Source: Candidatus Kuenenia stuttgartensis (GTDB lineage: Bacteria > Planctomycetota > Planctomycetia > Pirellulales > UBA1268). Taken from it: DNA of 64,000 nucleotides. Positions 1 through 8,737 of the stretch are shown here, piece after piece. Location of the stretch: assembly GCA_945891385.1 (NCBI GenBank), contig CAMDDJ010000013.1, positions 1 through 64,000 of the forward strand, written 5' to 3'. Below the pieces are notes generated by a model. The model was not told the DNA's origin and searched no databases. It saw only the letters and a list, made by a program, of their open reading frames with translations. The number at the start of each line of letters is the position of its first letter. Position 1 is the stretch's first letter. The translations under genes were made by a program, and so were the position numbers.

Positions 1-192
1 GAGGGCTCCCAGGCGGTGAGCCGGACGGCGACGCCGCGTGGGAGCGGCCGGACGATGCCAACGCTGGAACAACACCATCAGACGCACGCTCCGGTAGCGG
101 TTTTCCCGGGCGCAGCCAGCCGAAACGAGGGCCGCCGCCACCACGAAGAGTTGCTCGAAAGGGTAGTCCTCGCTGCCGGACAGGGCAAGCAA
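1..192 (-). CDS. Possible 5' part of an unknown gene running off the left edge
   Basis: On the minus strand one frame stays open from a TTG at 192 to the window edge, giving about 64 residues that begin LALSGSEDYPFEQLFVVAAA and contain a short hydrophobic stretch (LFVVAAALVSAG) followed by a strongly basic segment. Third codon positions are mostly G or C, as in the neighbouring genes, which is the only coding signal. The start codon is uncertain and there is no obvious ribosome binding site. I do not recognise the protein. It would be transcribed divergently from the PEP-CTERM gene at 492. A chance open frame in GC-rich DNA remains a real alternative. Confidence 0.28.
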   Translation of the reverse strand, partial: MLALSGSEDYPFEQLFVVAAALVSAGCARENRYRSVRLMVLFQRWHRPAAPTRRRRPAHRLGAL

Positions 193-287
193 TCGGCCTC
201 TGCGATTACCACCAAAACCGATTCGTTTGGAGCACGCGTCGGCCCAGCCCCTCCTCCGGGAGTTGCCTGGTGGGGCAAAACGCTCCA

Positions 288-335
288 CCCCTGGAGCGAT
301 TCGCACCACCCCCCTGGGGCGAATCGCTCCAGGGG
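288..335. repeat. Perfect 16-bp inverted repeat (stem-loop)
   Basis: CCCCTGGAGCGATTCG at 288-303 is exactly inverted as CGAATCGCTCCAGGGG at 320-335, with a 16-nt loop. A smaller nested inversion (CGCTCCA at 281-287 against TGGAGCG at 292-298) lies at the left edge. It sits about 150 bp upstream of the PEP-CTERM gene. No T-run follows on either strand, so a classic intrinsic terminator is not well supported; a REP-like unit or an RNA structural element fits equally. Confidence 0.55.
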
Positions 336-491
336 CAGCCCAAGCAGAGCGGCGGCCGGAGGGCTGTTCCGGGTTTTTCCCGAGGATACAGCCAAAGTGA
401 CGATTCGGTGATTTTCGGCACGAGAAGTGCACTCAAAAGTCAGCAGGCCATACCTCGGCCGCGTTCTCCCCTCACGCACGAGGACCTTTCG

Positions 492-1640
492 ATGCACCGC
501 CCCGTGTTCTCGCTCGACGCCGCATCGATGCCATGGCCCCGGCCGCGCCCCGGCCGCCGGCTGAGGGCCGGGGCGATTCTCGCCGCGGCCGCCGCGGTGG
601 CGTCCCTCCTGCCGTTGGAGTCCGCCCGGGCGGTGACGATCACCATGGTCACCGTCGGCAATCCCAACAACGCTGCCGATACCAACGGCCGCGGTTCCGT
701 GGCGGCGGCCTACCAGATCGGTGCCACCGAGGTGACGATCGGGCAGTACGTCGATTTCCTCAATGCGGTGGCGACCACATCGACCGAGACGATCTACGAC
801 GCAAACATCAATACGGCCGCCAGCGCCAGTGGGATTTCCCGCACGGGCGACGGGAGCGGCACACCCTATTCCTATGCGGCGACCATCGTTGCCAGCAGCG
901 GTGGACAGTCGGCCGCCAATCGGCCCGTGACGTTCGTCAATTGGTATAACGCCGCCCGGTTTGCCAACTGGCTGGCCAACGGCCAGCCCACCACCGGGAC
1001 ACAGACCGCCGCGACGACCGAGAACGGGGCCTACGATCTCACCGGCGGGCCGACCTCCACCGTTGCCCTCAACTCCATCAATCCGAACACCTCGGCGGCG
1101 CCGCTGTTCGCCCTGCCCACGCTGGATCAGTGGTACAAAGCAGCGTATTACGCGCCGACGCTCGGCGGCGGGACTGGCGGCTACTACGCGTTTCCGACCC
1201 AGAGCAACTTGGCCCCCGGCAACACCGTCGGCAGCTCGGCCAATCAGGCAAATCACGTCGTCGGCGGCAACTACGCGGTGACGGGGGTCGCCTTCGCTTC
1301 CAATCAGAACTACCTGACGGACGTGGGGGTGTTCTCGGGGAGCGCGAGTTACTATGGCACGTTCGACCAAGGCGGCAATGCCGGCGAGTGGTACGACCCG
1401 GGTTCGGGACAGGCCAGCTCGGGAATCCTCGGCGGCGCCTGGAATCTCAACAATGGCGGCAGCAGCAGTTTCAACGTCTCCACCCCGATCGGCACCGCCA
1501 ACGTCGACACCGGCTTCCGCGTGGTGGCGCCGGTGCCGGAGCCATCCGTCTGCCTGTTGGCCGTGGCCGGCCTGGCCGCCCTTGGCCACCGTTGGCAGCG
1601 CAGCCGCGGCCTCAAGGCGGCGGTGCGGCAGGTTCGGTGA
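492..1640 (+). CDS. SUMF1/formylglycine-generating-enzyme-like protein with PEP-CTERM anchor
   Basis: The track ORF begins at 270, but the ATG at 492 is preferred: it follows GAGGA about 9 nt upstream and begins a signal peptide (basic RPRPGRRLR, then a long Ala-rich hydrophobic core ending near ESARA). The mature protein has an FGE-sulfatase fold signature: an early block IGATEVTIGQYVDFLNAV, then PVTFVNWYNAARFANWL, FALPTLDQWYKAAYYAP, a GNAGEW motif and a terminal DTGFRVV. The C-terminus is a PEP-CTERM sorting tag: VPEP, a hydrophobic helix and a basic tail (HRWQRSR), implying export and exosortase-type processing. At 382 residues it matches the planctomycete SUMF1/PEP-CTERM type. Catalytic function is doubtful; most such members are non-enzymatic surface proteins. 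Confidence 0.85.
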   Translation: MHRPVFSLDAASMPWPRPRPGRRLRAGAILAAAAAVASLLPLESARAVTITMVTVGNPNNAADTNGRGSVAAAYQIGATEVTIGQYVDFLNAVATTSTETIYDANINTAASASGISRTGDGSGTPYSYAATIVASSGGQSAANRPVTFVNWYNAARFANWLANGQPTTGTQTAATTENGAYDLTGGPTSTVALNSINPNTSAAPLFALPTLDQWYKAAYYAPTLGGGTGGYYAFPTQSNLAPGNTVGSSANQANHVVGGNYAVTGVAFASNQNYLTDVGVFSGSASYYGTFDQGGNAGEWYDPGSGQASSGILGGAWNLNNGGSSSFNVSTPIGTANVDTGFRVVAPVPEPSVCLLAVAGLAALGHRWQRSRGLKAAVRQVR

Positions 1641-3549
1641 CAGAGGGGCCCGGTCGTCGCCTCGTATTCTGAACGCGTGCGGGTGTGTCGTTGTCGCGGC
1701 GGTCGTAGCGCTGGCCGCGACGGCGATCAATCCAACGGTCGCGGCTGCGGCCGCCCCGCCCCAGCCCGCCGAACGGGTGCTCGTGATCGATCAGGAGGGT
1801 CAGACACGCCCTGCCTTCGTGCAGTTCATGGATGGCTTTCGGGCAGGGCTGGCCAAAGGTTCGCGGCGGTATGACGTCTTCGTCGAGAATCTCGACCTCG
1901 CCCGTCTCGATCGAAACTCCAGCGATCCAGAGCGTGCGGCGGGATGGCTCGTCGCCAAATACAGCGACCGGTCGTTCGACGTGATCGTGCCCACGAGCGA
2001 GGTGACCCGTGACTTCGTGCTCGTCAACCGCGAGCGGCTGTCGCCCACCGCACGGATCGTGGCTCTCGAGCGACCCGGCGACCGCCCGCCTTCGCTCGAT
2101 CACGCACCCGACTACACATCCGTTTCCACCGATTCCACGATCGGAGCTACGGTGGAGCTGGCCTGCCAACTCCTTCCAAATCTCAGGCAGGTCGCCCTCA
2201 TCAGCCAGTCGGCCCCGCACTCCGGACTACGCGTGCTCCAGACCGAGCAGGTCCGCACCGCGGCGAAGGAAAAGGGGATCGAGTTGCTGCCGCTCATCGA
2301 CCTGCCCCTCGCCGAAGTGCGACAGCGGCTTCGCGAACTGCCTCCGGACTCGGCGGCGGTGTTCAGCGGTTATTGGAAGGACGAGACCGGCCGGGCATGG
2401 GTGCCGGCCGACGTGCTCGAATCGCTCTGCCGCGACTCGCCGGTGCCGTTCTTCGGGATCAGCGACACCTACGTCGGCCGAGGCATCGTCGGCGGGATCT
2501 GCGCCGACACCCGAGCGCTCGGCGAGGCAACCGGCCGCCTCGTGGTCGCCAGCGGCGATGGCCCGCTGCCCGAGCCGGCCAGAGTTCCCCCGGTCTGTCT
2601 GCTCGATGAACGCGTGTTAAACCGTTTCGGTATCCCCGCCTCCCGGCTGCCGCGAGGAAGCACGGTGCTCTTCGCGGAACCGCGAATCTGGGACCGCTAC
2701 CGGCCGCTCATTCTCGGGGCCGCGGCCGTTCTCGCCGTCCAGGCCGGTCTGATCGCTGCGCTCGTCGCGCAGTCGCGGCTCCGCCGCCGGGCCGAAAAGA
2801 TCGTGGGCGAGCAGCGCGACCAGATCGCCCATGCGGGCCGCGTCTCCATGATGGGCCAGCTGGCGGCGTCGCTGGCCCACGAGCTCGGTCAGCCGCTCGG
2901 CGCGATTCTCAACAACGTCGAGGCGGCCGCGCTGCTCCTCCGCGACGACCGCTCGGAGAATGCCGCCGAGCTGCGGGCGATCATCGGCGACATCGCCGCC
3001 GACGATGCGCGAGCCGGCGAGGTGCTCGATCGCATCCGGGCGATGGTTCGCCGGCAGCGGTTCGCCGTCCGGCCGGTGGAGGTGCCTGGGCTGATTCGCG
3101 GGGTGGTCGCGCTCGCGGGGCCGGCCCTTGCCGCCGACCGCATCGGGGTCACCGTGCTCTGCGATCCCGACCTGCCCCGGGTGGCGGGCGACGAGGTCCT
3201 TCTCCAGCAGGCCCTCCTGAACCTGGTCGGCAACTCAGCCGACGCGATCCGGGCCTCAACGGGCGACCGCGAGCAGCCGGGGGCGATCACCATCCGGGCC
3301 CGCCGCGACGGGGATTCGGTGGACCTGGCGGTGATCGACAACGGTGGCGGGATCGAGGAAGGTATGATGGAAAAGGTTGTCGAACCCTTCGAATCGACGA
3401 AAATCGACGGGCTCGGAATGGGGCTGCCGATCGTGCGAGCGATCGCCGAACAGCACCACGGAGCCCTCCGGCTCGAAAACAATCCAGTCGGCGGGCTCAC
3501 GGTGAGCCTCCGCGTGCCAGAGTGGAAGGAAGGAAGAGGAAGAGCGTGA
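1582..3549 (+). CDS. Sensor histidine kinase with ABC substrate-binding-type sensor domain
   Basis: After a hydrophobic leader (CVVVAAVVALAATA) comes a periplasmic-binding-protein-like domain (VLVIDQEGQTRPAFVQFMDG through about VLNRFGIPAS) resembling the ABC_sub_bind family. A transmembrane helix (LILGAAAVLAVQAGLIAALV) and a FixL/DctB-type kinase core follow. The H-box is LAHELGQPLGAILNNVEAA, the N-box ALLNLVGNSADAI, and the G-boxes are IDNGGGIEEG and GLGMGLPIVRAI. It overlaps the response regulator by GTGA, so the two should be co-translated and act as a pair. The start is unclear: the track ATG at 1354 lies deep inside the upstream gene, no ATG or GTG lies just before the leader, and TTG 1582 or CTG 1669 are the realistic choices. 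No PAS domain is visible, so sensing is presumably by ligand binding outside the membrane. Confidence 0.85.
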   Translation: MATVGSAAAASRRRCGRFGDRGARSSPRILNACGCVVVAAVVALAATAINPTVAAAAAPPQPAERVLVIDQEGQTRPAFVQFMDGFRAGLAKGSRRYDVFVENLDLARLDRNSSDPERAAGWLVAKYSDRSFDVIVPTSEVTRDFVLVNRERLSPTARIVALERPGDRPPSLDHAPDYTSVSTDSTIGATVELACQLLPNLRQVALISQSAPHSGLRVLQTEQVRTAAKEKGIELLPLIDLPLAEVRQRLRELPPDSAAVFSGYWKDETGRAWVPADVLESLCRDSPVPFFGISDTYVGRGIVGGICADTRALGEATGRLVVASGDGPLPEPARVPPVCLLDERVLNRFGIPASRLPRGSTVLFAEPRIWDRYRPLILGAAAVLAVQAGLIAALVAQSRLRRRAEKIVGEQRDQIAHAGRVSMMGQLAASLAHELGQPLGAILNNVEAAALLLRDDRSENAAELRAIIGDIAADDARAGEVLDRIRAMVRRQRFAVRPVEVPGLIRGVVALAGPALAADRIGVTVLCDPDLPRVAGDEVLLQQALLNLVGNSADAIRASTGDREQPGAITIRARRDGDSVDLAVIDNGGGIEEGMMEKVVEPFESTKIDGLGMGLPIVRAIAEQHHGALRLENNPVGGLTVSLRVPEWKEGRGRA

Positions 3550-4202
3550 CCCCGACGATCCATGTCGTCGACGACGACGACTCGTTTCTCCGCAGCATGG
3601 AACGGCGGCTCCGTGGCCACGGCTACACGGTGGCCACCTACCCGTCGGTGGCCCGGTTTTTCGAGCGGCCCGATTCCGACGCGCCGGGGTGTGTGCTGGC
3701 CGACCTCCAGATGCCGAAGCAGAGCGGCTTCGATCTCCAGGAGACGCTGGCGGAGTCGAAGAACCCGCTGCCCGTGGTGTTCGTGACCGGCAAGGGAGAC
3801 ATTCCCACCAGCGTGCGGGCGATGCGGGCCGGCGCGGAAGACTTCCTGACCAAGCGGGCGGCCACGGCCGACCTCGTCGCGGCGATCGACCGGGCCATTG
3901 CCCGCGACGCCCGGGAGCGGGCGGAGCGGATGCGGGCCGCGGAGGCGCGGAAGAAGCTCGCTCTGCTCAGCGACCGTGAGTTGCAGATGCTGTTCGGGAT
4001 CGCCAAGGGGATGCAGAACCGGGATATGGCCGAGGCATACGGGATCTCGGAGCGGACGGTGAAGTATCACCGCACCATGCTCACCCGGCGGCTCAACATC
4101 TTTGCCTCGGTCGATCTCACGCGGCTCGTGCAGGAGGCCGGCATCTCGCTCGAGGAACTTGCCGCGATGGCCGGCGAGGCGATGCCAGAACACGACGGCT
4201 GA
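3546..4202 (+). CDS. FixJ/NarL-type response regulator
   Basis: I start this at GTG 3546, which overlaps the kinase stop (GTGA), instead of the ATG at 3522 inside the kinase gene. The receiver domain begins TPTIHVVDDDDSFLRSMERR with the acidic pocket, has the phospho-acceptor region CVLADLQMPKQSGFDLQ, the conserved Thr in VVFVTGKGDIPTSVRAMRAG and the Lys in AEDFLTKRA. The C-terminus is a LuxR/FixJ helix-turn-helix: LLSDRELQMLFGIAKGMQNR followed by YGISERTVKYHRTMLTRRL. At 218 residues it is a normal FixJ length. It should be phosphorylated by the upstream kinase and act as a DNA-binding regulator. Its targets cannot be read from the window; the PEP-CTERM gene just upstream is a natural candidate. 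Confidence 0.93.
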   Translation: MTPTIHVVDDDDSFLRSMERRLRGHGYTVATYPSVARFFERPDSDAPGCVLADLQMPKQSGFDLQETLAESKNPLPVVFVTGKGDIPTSVRAMRAGAEDFLTKRAATADLVAAIDRAIARDARERAERMRAAEARKKLALLSDRELQMLFGIAKGMQNRDMAEAYGISERTVKYHRTMLTRRLNIFASVDLTRLVQEAGISLEELAAMAGEAMPEHDG

Positions 4203-4401
4203 GCGTAACGGTGCCGGGTGGCCCGACATCAGAGTAGACGGACCGATCGACGATCGTTGCGAGGCGTTCCGGGCATGCCATGGATCAGCGGCGGCCCGGC
4301 AGCGTCAAACGTCGCAATGGCAGAACCAACGGACGCCCGACCTCGCCGCCAGCGCGATCCTGCTGCATACCCGGTGAGGAAAAACACCGGCGGGGTCCTG
4401 C

Positions 4402-5115
4402 TCAGGCGGCGAGGCGGAGGCGGGCCGGCGCGACGGAGCCACGGATCATGATCCGCACCGCATCTTCGTAATACCAACGGAAGTGCGACCGCACCTCGAA
4501 GGCGAGCGCGCCGGCTTCGGCGAGATAGGTGCCGGCGTCCCGGCCCTGGCGAGGATTGGCGTTGAGTCGGCCCAGGTACGCGGGCGGTTCGATCCCGAAT
4601 TCTTCGCAGACGGTCTCGAGCCCCGGCTCGAGTGACTGAAAGTCGATCAGCCGGGTTGTGGCCCAGGCCGGCCCGCCGACGTCGAAGTAGGTCGCGTAGT
4701 TGGCGAGGAGTTTCTCGCCCACCGCGAGGGCGAGAAACTGGCGGAAGGTGCCCGTCCGCGCGGCTCTGATCAGTTCACCCTCGGGCTCCTCGGCGAACTC
4801 ATACCGCCGCCAGTAGCCGTAGAGGGAGATCAGCATCTCGAACGGCTCGCGGACGACGCCGATGATCGGCAGCTCGACCCGCGGCGGTGCGAGTTGCTGC
4901 ACCAACCGGAGACACTCCCGCATGAGTCGCGGCCGGGCCCCGATCTGGCCGACCAGGCCGAGCTGCTCGAGCGAGGTCCGCACCGGCATGTGGCAGTTGC
5001 CCGGCTGAACGTGCGACGAATCGGGAAACGTCTGCCGAAACCACTCCGTCAGCGACGAACCGGCTGTCTTCGGGTAGTGGGCAAACGCGATGTGCGCGGC
5101 CGGGCTGTAGAGCAT
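4402..5115 (-). CDS. Sulfotransferase-family protein
   Basis: The N-terminus IAFAHYPKTAGSSLTEWFRQ carries the PKTAGSS phosphosulfate (PAPS)-binding loop of the bacterial sulfotransferase/Sulfotransfer_2 group, and VVREPFEMLISLYGYW matches the second PAPS-contacting block (R-x-P-x-x-x-x-S). At 237 residues it is a typical short form without signal peptide or membrane segment, so cytosolic or membrane-peripheral action on a sugar or lipid acceptor is likely; the acceptor is unknown. It is a lone gene, convergent with the response regulator across a 199-bp gap. A second member of the family lies at 48849-49514. Confidence 0.85.
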   Translation of the reverse strand: MLYSPAAHIAFAHYPKTAGSSLTEWFRQTFPDSSHVQPGNCHMPVRTSLEQLGLVGQIGARPRLMRECLRLVQQLAPPRVELPIIGVVREPFEMLISLYGYWRRYEFAEEPEGELIRAARTGTFRQFLALAVGEKLLANYATYFDVGGPAWATTRLIDFQSLEPGLETVCEEFGIEPPAYLGRLNANPRQGRDAGTYLAEAGALAFEVRSHFRWYYEDAVRIMIRGSVAPARLRLAA

Positions 5116-5389
5116 CCTGGGCCCGATTCTGCGTGCAAGAAGAGTTCGACGGCGCGGTCCGCCCCGTGCCGATCACCCGTGTTTTCGGTCTCCCGTTCGG
5201 AAAGGCTTTGATGATTTTTCCGGCTCTTCCCGTCAAGGCCAGTTGACGCCCACGGCCCGGTTTGCCCAGGCTGCCTGGACAGCCGCAGGAGGGGGCCCGG
5301 CCGCGTGAGTCGCGCCGCCCGCCCCTGACCGATTCCGTCAGGCGACGGCTGTTACAACGTGGCCCTGCCTGCCGCTCACGAGCCTGCTC

Positions 5390-8300
5390 ATGTCGCTCCG
5401 CTGCCACCTCGTCCGTTGCCTCGCCGACGTCGTCCCGGCGGCGGTGCGGTTTCTTTCCCGGCCGGGGGATCCGTTTCTCCGGCAGCGGATCGTCGTGCCC
5501 CACGCGGGCGCCCGGGCCTGGCTCGAGTCGGAACTGGCCGCGCGGCTCGGAGCAAGCGGCCCGGAGCATCGCGACGGGATCTTCGCCACCGTCGACATCA
5601 TGTTTCCCGGCTCGATCCCGCTGCTCGTGCAGCCGCTCCGAAAAGGGCCCGATCCCTGGAGCATCGATCGGCTCACCTTCGCGGTGCTCGACTCGCTCGC
5701 CGCCGACCGGTCGCTCGGCCTGCCATTCGACCATGCGAACCATCCGCTCTTGGAGGCCCGGCGAATCGCCGCCCGATTCGACGATTATCACATCCGTCGC
5801 CCCGGCATGATCCGCCAGTGGGACCGCACGCCGCCCAATCCCGTGCTGAGCCCGACCTCCTCCGACGAACAACACGATGGCGAGGCTGTGCCCGACAAGC
5901 TCCCCCCGGCCGACCGCTGGCAGTTCGACCTGTGGCGGAGCGTACGAGAGCGAATCGGCGAACCACCGCCACCGAGCCGCTTCACCACCGAGAACCAGGC
6001 GACCCGCGGGCCGCTGCTCGTGGCGGGCGTCGAGTCGCTCTCCCTCCATCAACTCGACTGTCTCGAGGAACTGGCCAAGGTCTGCGACGTCGAGATCCTG
6101 CTCGTGCATCCGTCGCCCGGCCTGGAGCGGAGGCTGGCAACGTCGCTGCCCGCGGCCAGCCCTGGGGTGGCCTGCCGCCGAGCGGAGCCCGAGCTGATCG
6201 ATGGGGTCGATCCGCTGGTGGCCACCTGGCTCACCGGCGCGCACAACCTTCAGATCCTGCTCGCATCGCAGGGAGTAGCCGTGACCGGCGGTGGCCGCGC
6301 TGCGACTGCCGTGCCCGCGAGCCTGCTCGGCCGGATGCAGGCCACGGTGGCCGCGGGAACCGAGGCCCGGCCCGAGCCACACGCCCTCGCCACCGACCGT
6401 TCCCTCACGATCCACCGCTGCCACAACCTCGCCCGTCAGGCCGAGGTCGTCCACGAGGCGCTGCTCCACTGCTTCAGAGAACTCCCTGACCTCCAGCCCC
6501 ACGAGGTGGCGATCCTCTGCCCCTGTATCGACCAGGCGGCGGCCCACCTCGTGGCCGCCTTCGGCAGAGACGTGACCGGCCGCGACGCCGGCGGCGCAAA
6601 GACGACGATTCACCTGCCGCTGGTGATCGCCGACCGCGGCATTCGCGAAGTGAGTCCGGGAGCCGACCTGCTCGCGGCGGTCTTGGCCCTGCCCGGATCG
6701 CGGTGCGGGGTCGACGACGTGCTCACCGTCGCAACCCATCCGCTCGTGCGAGCCCACTTCGATGTGGATGACGACATGGCGACCAGCTGGGCCGACCTCG
6801 TCGAGCGGTCGGAGGTTCGCTGGGGCCTCGACGCGGCCCATCGCGAACGCCGAGGGCTGGCCGGCATCTCGGAGATTCACACCTGGAAGCAGGGATTGGA
6901 ACGGATGCTGCTCGGGGCCGCCCTGCCCGACGCCCCGCCGCGAGCCGAGCTCGGGGGTGTGGTGCCACTGGCCGATATCGACACCGCCGACATTCCGGCG
7001 ATCGCCCCGCTCGTGAGAATCCTCTCGGTCATTCAAGATATGGAATACCGCACGGCCGGCCGACTGCCCGTCGCGGGCTGGTGCGATGCGATCGAGGCTG
7101 CGCTTGCCGACCTCTGCGGCCAGGAGACGGGCGACCTCGTCGAGCCGCTCGCGTGCCTGCGGCGGCTCCGCGGGGCCGCGGAAGGGACTGCGGCCGATCA
7201 GGAGCCTGTTCCATTCGAGGATGTCCGCGAACTGGTCACCGGCTGGCTCGAAGACAAGGCGGGCCGCCAGCCGCTGCGAACCGGCGCGATCACCGCCTCG
7301 TCGATGCTGCCGCTCCGCGGCGTGCCCTTCCGCGTGATCGGCGTGGTCGGCTACGACGACGGCGTCGTGGGCGTGTCGGAGAGCGAAGGCGACGACCTCG
7401 TGGCCCGCCAGCAGCTCGCGGGCGACCTCGACCCGCGGATCGACGAGCGACGGGCCCTGCTCGACTGCCTGCTGGCCTCCTCGGATCGGCTGCTCGTCGC
7501 CTGCACGGGCCAGAGCATCAAGACCAACGAACCGTTGCCGCTGGTCACACCGCTGGCCGAGCTGGTCGACTTCGCAGTGCGGCATGGCGTCGCGCCGGCC
7601 GATGCCGCGAAGCCGTCGGGGATCGAGGTTCTCCATCCGCGGCACCAGCTCGGACGACGAAACTTCCGCGCGGATGACGTGCAGCCGGGCCTGGTCTGGA
7701 GCCACGATCCGACGGCGCTCGCCGTTTCGGCGCGACTCGGAGCGGAACCAGCGCCGCCGCCGGCCACGGCCGCGGCCCCGATCCCACCGACGCCGGTCGT
7801 CGCGCTCGAACTGCTCGAACGGCTGGCGGGCGATCCGCTGAAGCTGCATCTCGAAGAGACGCTCGGGATCGACACCTGGCGGGCCGACGAGTCTGAGACG
7901 CCGGCCACGTTTCCGCTCGCCTTCTCGGCCCGCGAGGTCCGCCGAGCCACCACCGAACTGCTGGGTGAGTTGGTGGCCGATCCCGGCGGCGAGGCGGCCT
8001 GGCTCGAGGCGCTCGAAGCCAGCGGACGCCTGCCGCTCGGACCGCATGGCGAGGCCCAGCTGCGGGAGATCGTCGACCTCGCCCGCGGGATCGTGGCGAT
8101 CGCCGCGACCAAGCAGGTGCCGCTGGCCGGTTTCGTCTCGCGGGAACTGCGACTCGACGCCGGGATCGCGCGGGTGGCGGGGCACCTGCTCGGGCTCCAC
8201 GAGCCGTCGCGGCAGCTCGTGCACGTGACCACCGGCCCGGCGGAACGCACCACCTGGGGCCGGCCGCTGCATGTGGCTGCGGTCCGGCTGGTGGCGGCGC

Positions 8301-8737
8301 GGGCGGCGGGGCTCGGAATCGAGCGGGTGGCGATCATCGCCCGCAACGGATCCTGGTCGCCTGGCAAGGAGACTCCGACGGGCAAGCCGATCGCCCCCTG
8401 CCAGGTTCGCACGATCGTCGCGGCCGACGACCTCGACTGCCGGCAACGGCTAACCGAACTCGTGGAGCTCGCCCGCGAGGCGCTCGCCGAGCCGCGGGGC
8501 CTGTTCGGGCTGGCGGAGGTGGAGCGGGAGAAGCGGCGGAAGAAGTTCGAAGAGGCCATCTCCACCAAGCATGGCCCCGAGTACGCCCGCACGACCGAGG
8601 CGTTTGTCTTTGGCCTGCGGCCGGTCTACGAGCAGGTGTTCGCTCCGGGCTCGGCCGCGGAGCGGTTTCTCGATCGGTATCAGGCCGCGCTCACGCTCAC
8701 CGGCAAGCAAGGCTCGTCGGAGTATCGCCTGACATGA
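5390..8737 (+). CDS. recC: Exodeoxyribonuclease V subunit gamma (RecC)
   Basis: At 1115 residues it is the length of RecC (E. coli about 1120) and is the first gene of a recC-recB-recD run. The N-terminus matches the family: RIVVPHAGARAWLESELAAR, then FATVDIMFPGSIPLLV. Further helicase-like landmarks are VAILCPCIDQAAAHLVAAF, TGAITASSMLPLRGVPFRVI and VIGVVGYDDGVVG. RecC carries a defective helicase and a defective nuclease fold, and within RecBCD it splits the DNA strands and scans for Chi. The stop overlaps the recB start (ATGA at 8734-8737), implying translational coupling and a stoichiometric complex. Gene order C-B-D without ptrA differs from the enterobacterial recC-ptrA-recB-recD. Confidence 0.93.
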   Translation: MSLRCHLVRCLADVVPAAVRFLSRPGDPFLRQRIVVPHAGARAWLESELAARLGASGPEHRDGIFATVDIMFPGSIPLLVQPLRKGPDPWSIDRLTFAVLDSLAADRSLGLPFDHANHPLLEARRIAARFDDYHIRRPGMIRQWDRTPPNPVLSPTSSDEQHDGEAVPDKLPPADRWQFDLWRSVRERIGEPPPPSRFTTENQATRGPLLVAGVESLSLHQLDCLEELAKVCDVEILLVHPSPGLERRLATSLPAASPGVACRRAEPELIDGVDPLVATWLTGAHNLQILLASQGVAVTGGGRAATAVPASLLGRMQATVAAGTEARPEPHALATDRSLTIHRCHNLARQAEVVHEALLHCFRELPDLQPHEVAILCPCIDQAAAHLVAAFGRDVTGRDAGGAKTTIHLPLVIADRGIREVSPGADLLAAVLALPGSRCGVDDVLTVATHPLVRAHFDVDDDMATSWADLVERSEVRWGLDAAHRERRGLAGISEIHTWKQGLERMLLGAALPDAPPRAELGGVVPLADIDTADIPAIAPLVRILSVIQDMEYRTAGRLPVAGWCDAIEAALADLCGQETGDLVEPLACLRRLRGAAEGTAADQEPVPFEDVRELVTGWLEDKAGRQPLRTGAITASSMLPLRGVPFRVIGVVGYDDGVVGVSESEGDDLVARQQLAGDLDPRIDERRALLDCLLASSDRLLVACTGQSIKTNEPLPLVTPLAELVDFAVRHGVAPADAAKPSGIEVLHPRHQLGRRNFRADDVQPGLVWSHDPTALAVSARLGAEPAPPPATAAAPIPPTPVVALELLERLAGDPLKLHLEETLGIDTWRADESETPATFPLAFSAREVRRATTELLGELVADPGGEAAWLEALEASGRLPLGPHGEAQLREIVDLARGIVAIAATKQVPLAGFVSRELRLDAGIARVAGHLLGLHEPSRQLVHVTTGPAERTTWGRPLHVAAVRLVAARAAGLGIERVAIIARNGSWSPGKETPTGKPIAPCQVRTIVAADDLDCRQRLTELVELAREALAEPRGLFGLAEVEREKRRKKFEEAISTKHGPEYARTTEAFVFGLRPVYEQVFAPGSAAERFLDRYQAALTLTGKQGSSEYRLT

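Noticed and set aside
78-1730. 550-aa minus-strand ORF opposite the PEP-CTERM gene
   Set aside because: Shadow ORF; the plus strand has a signal peptide, FGE motifs and a PEP-CTERM tag.
4799-8446. 1215-aa minus-strand ORF opposite recC
   Set aside because: It is the antisense shadow of recC in GC-rich DNA; composition is His/Arg/Gly-rich without any domain.
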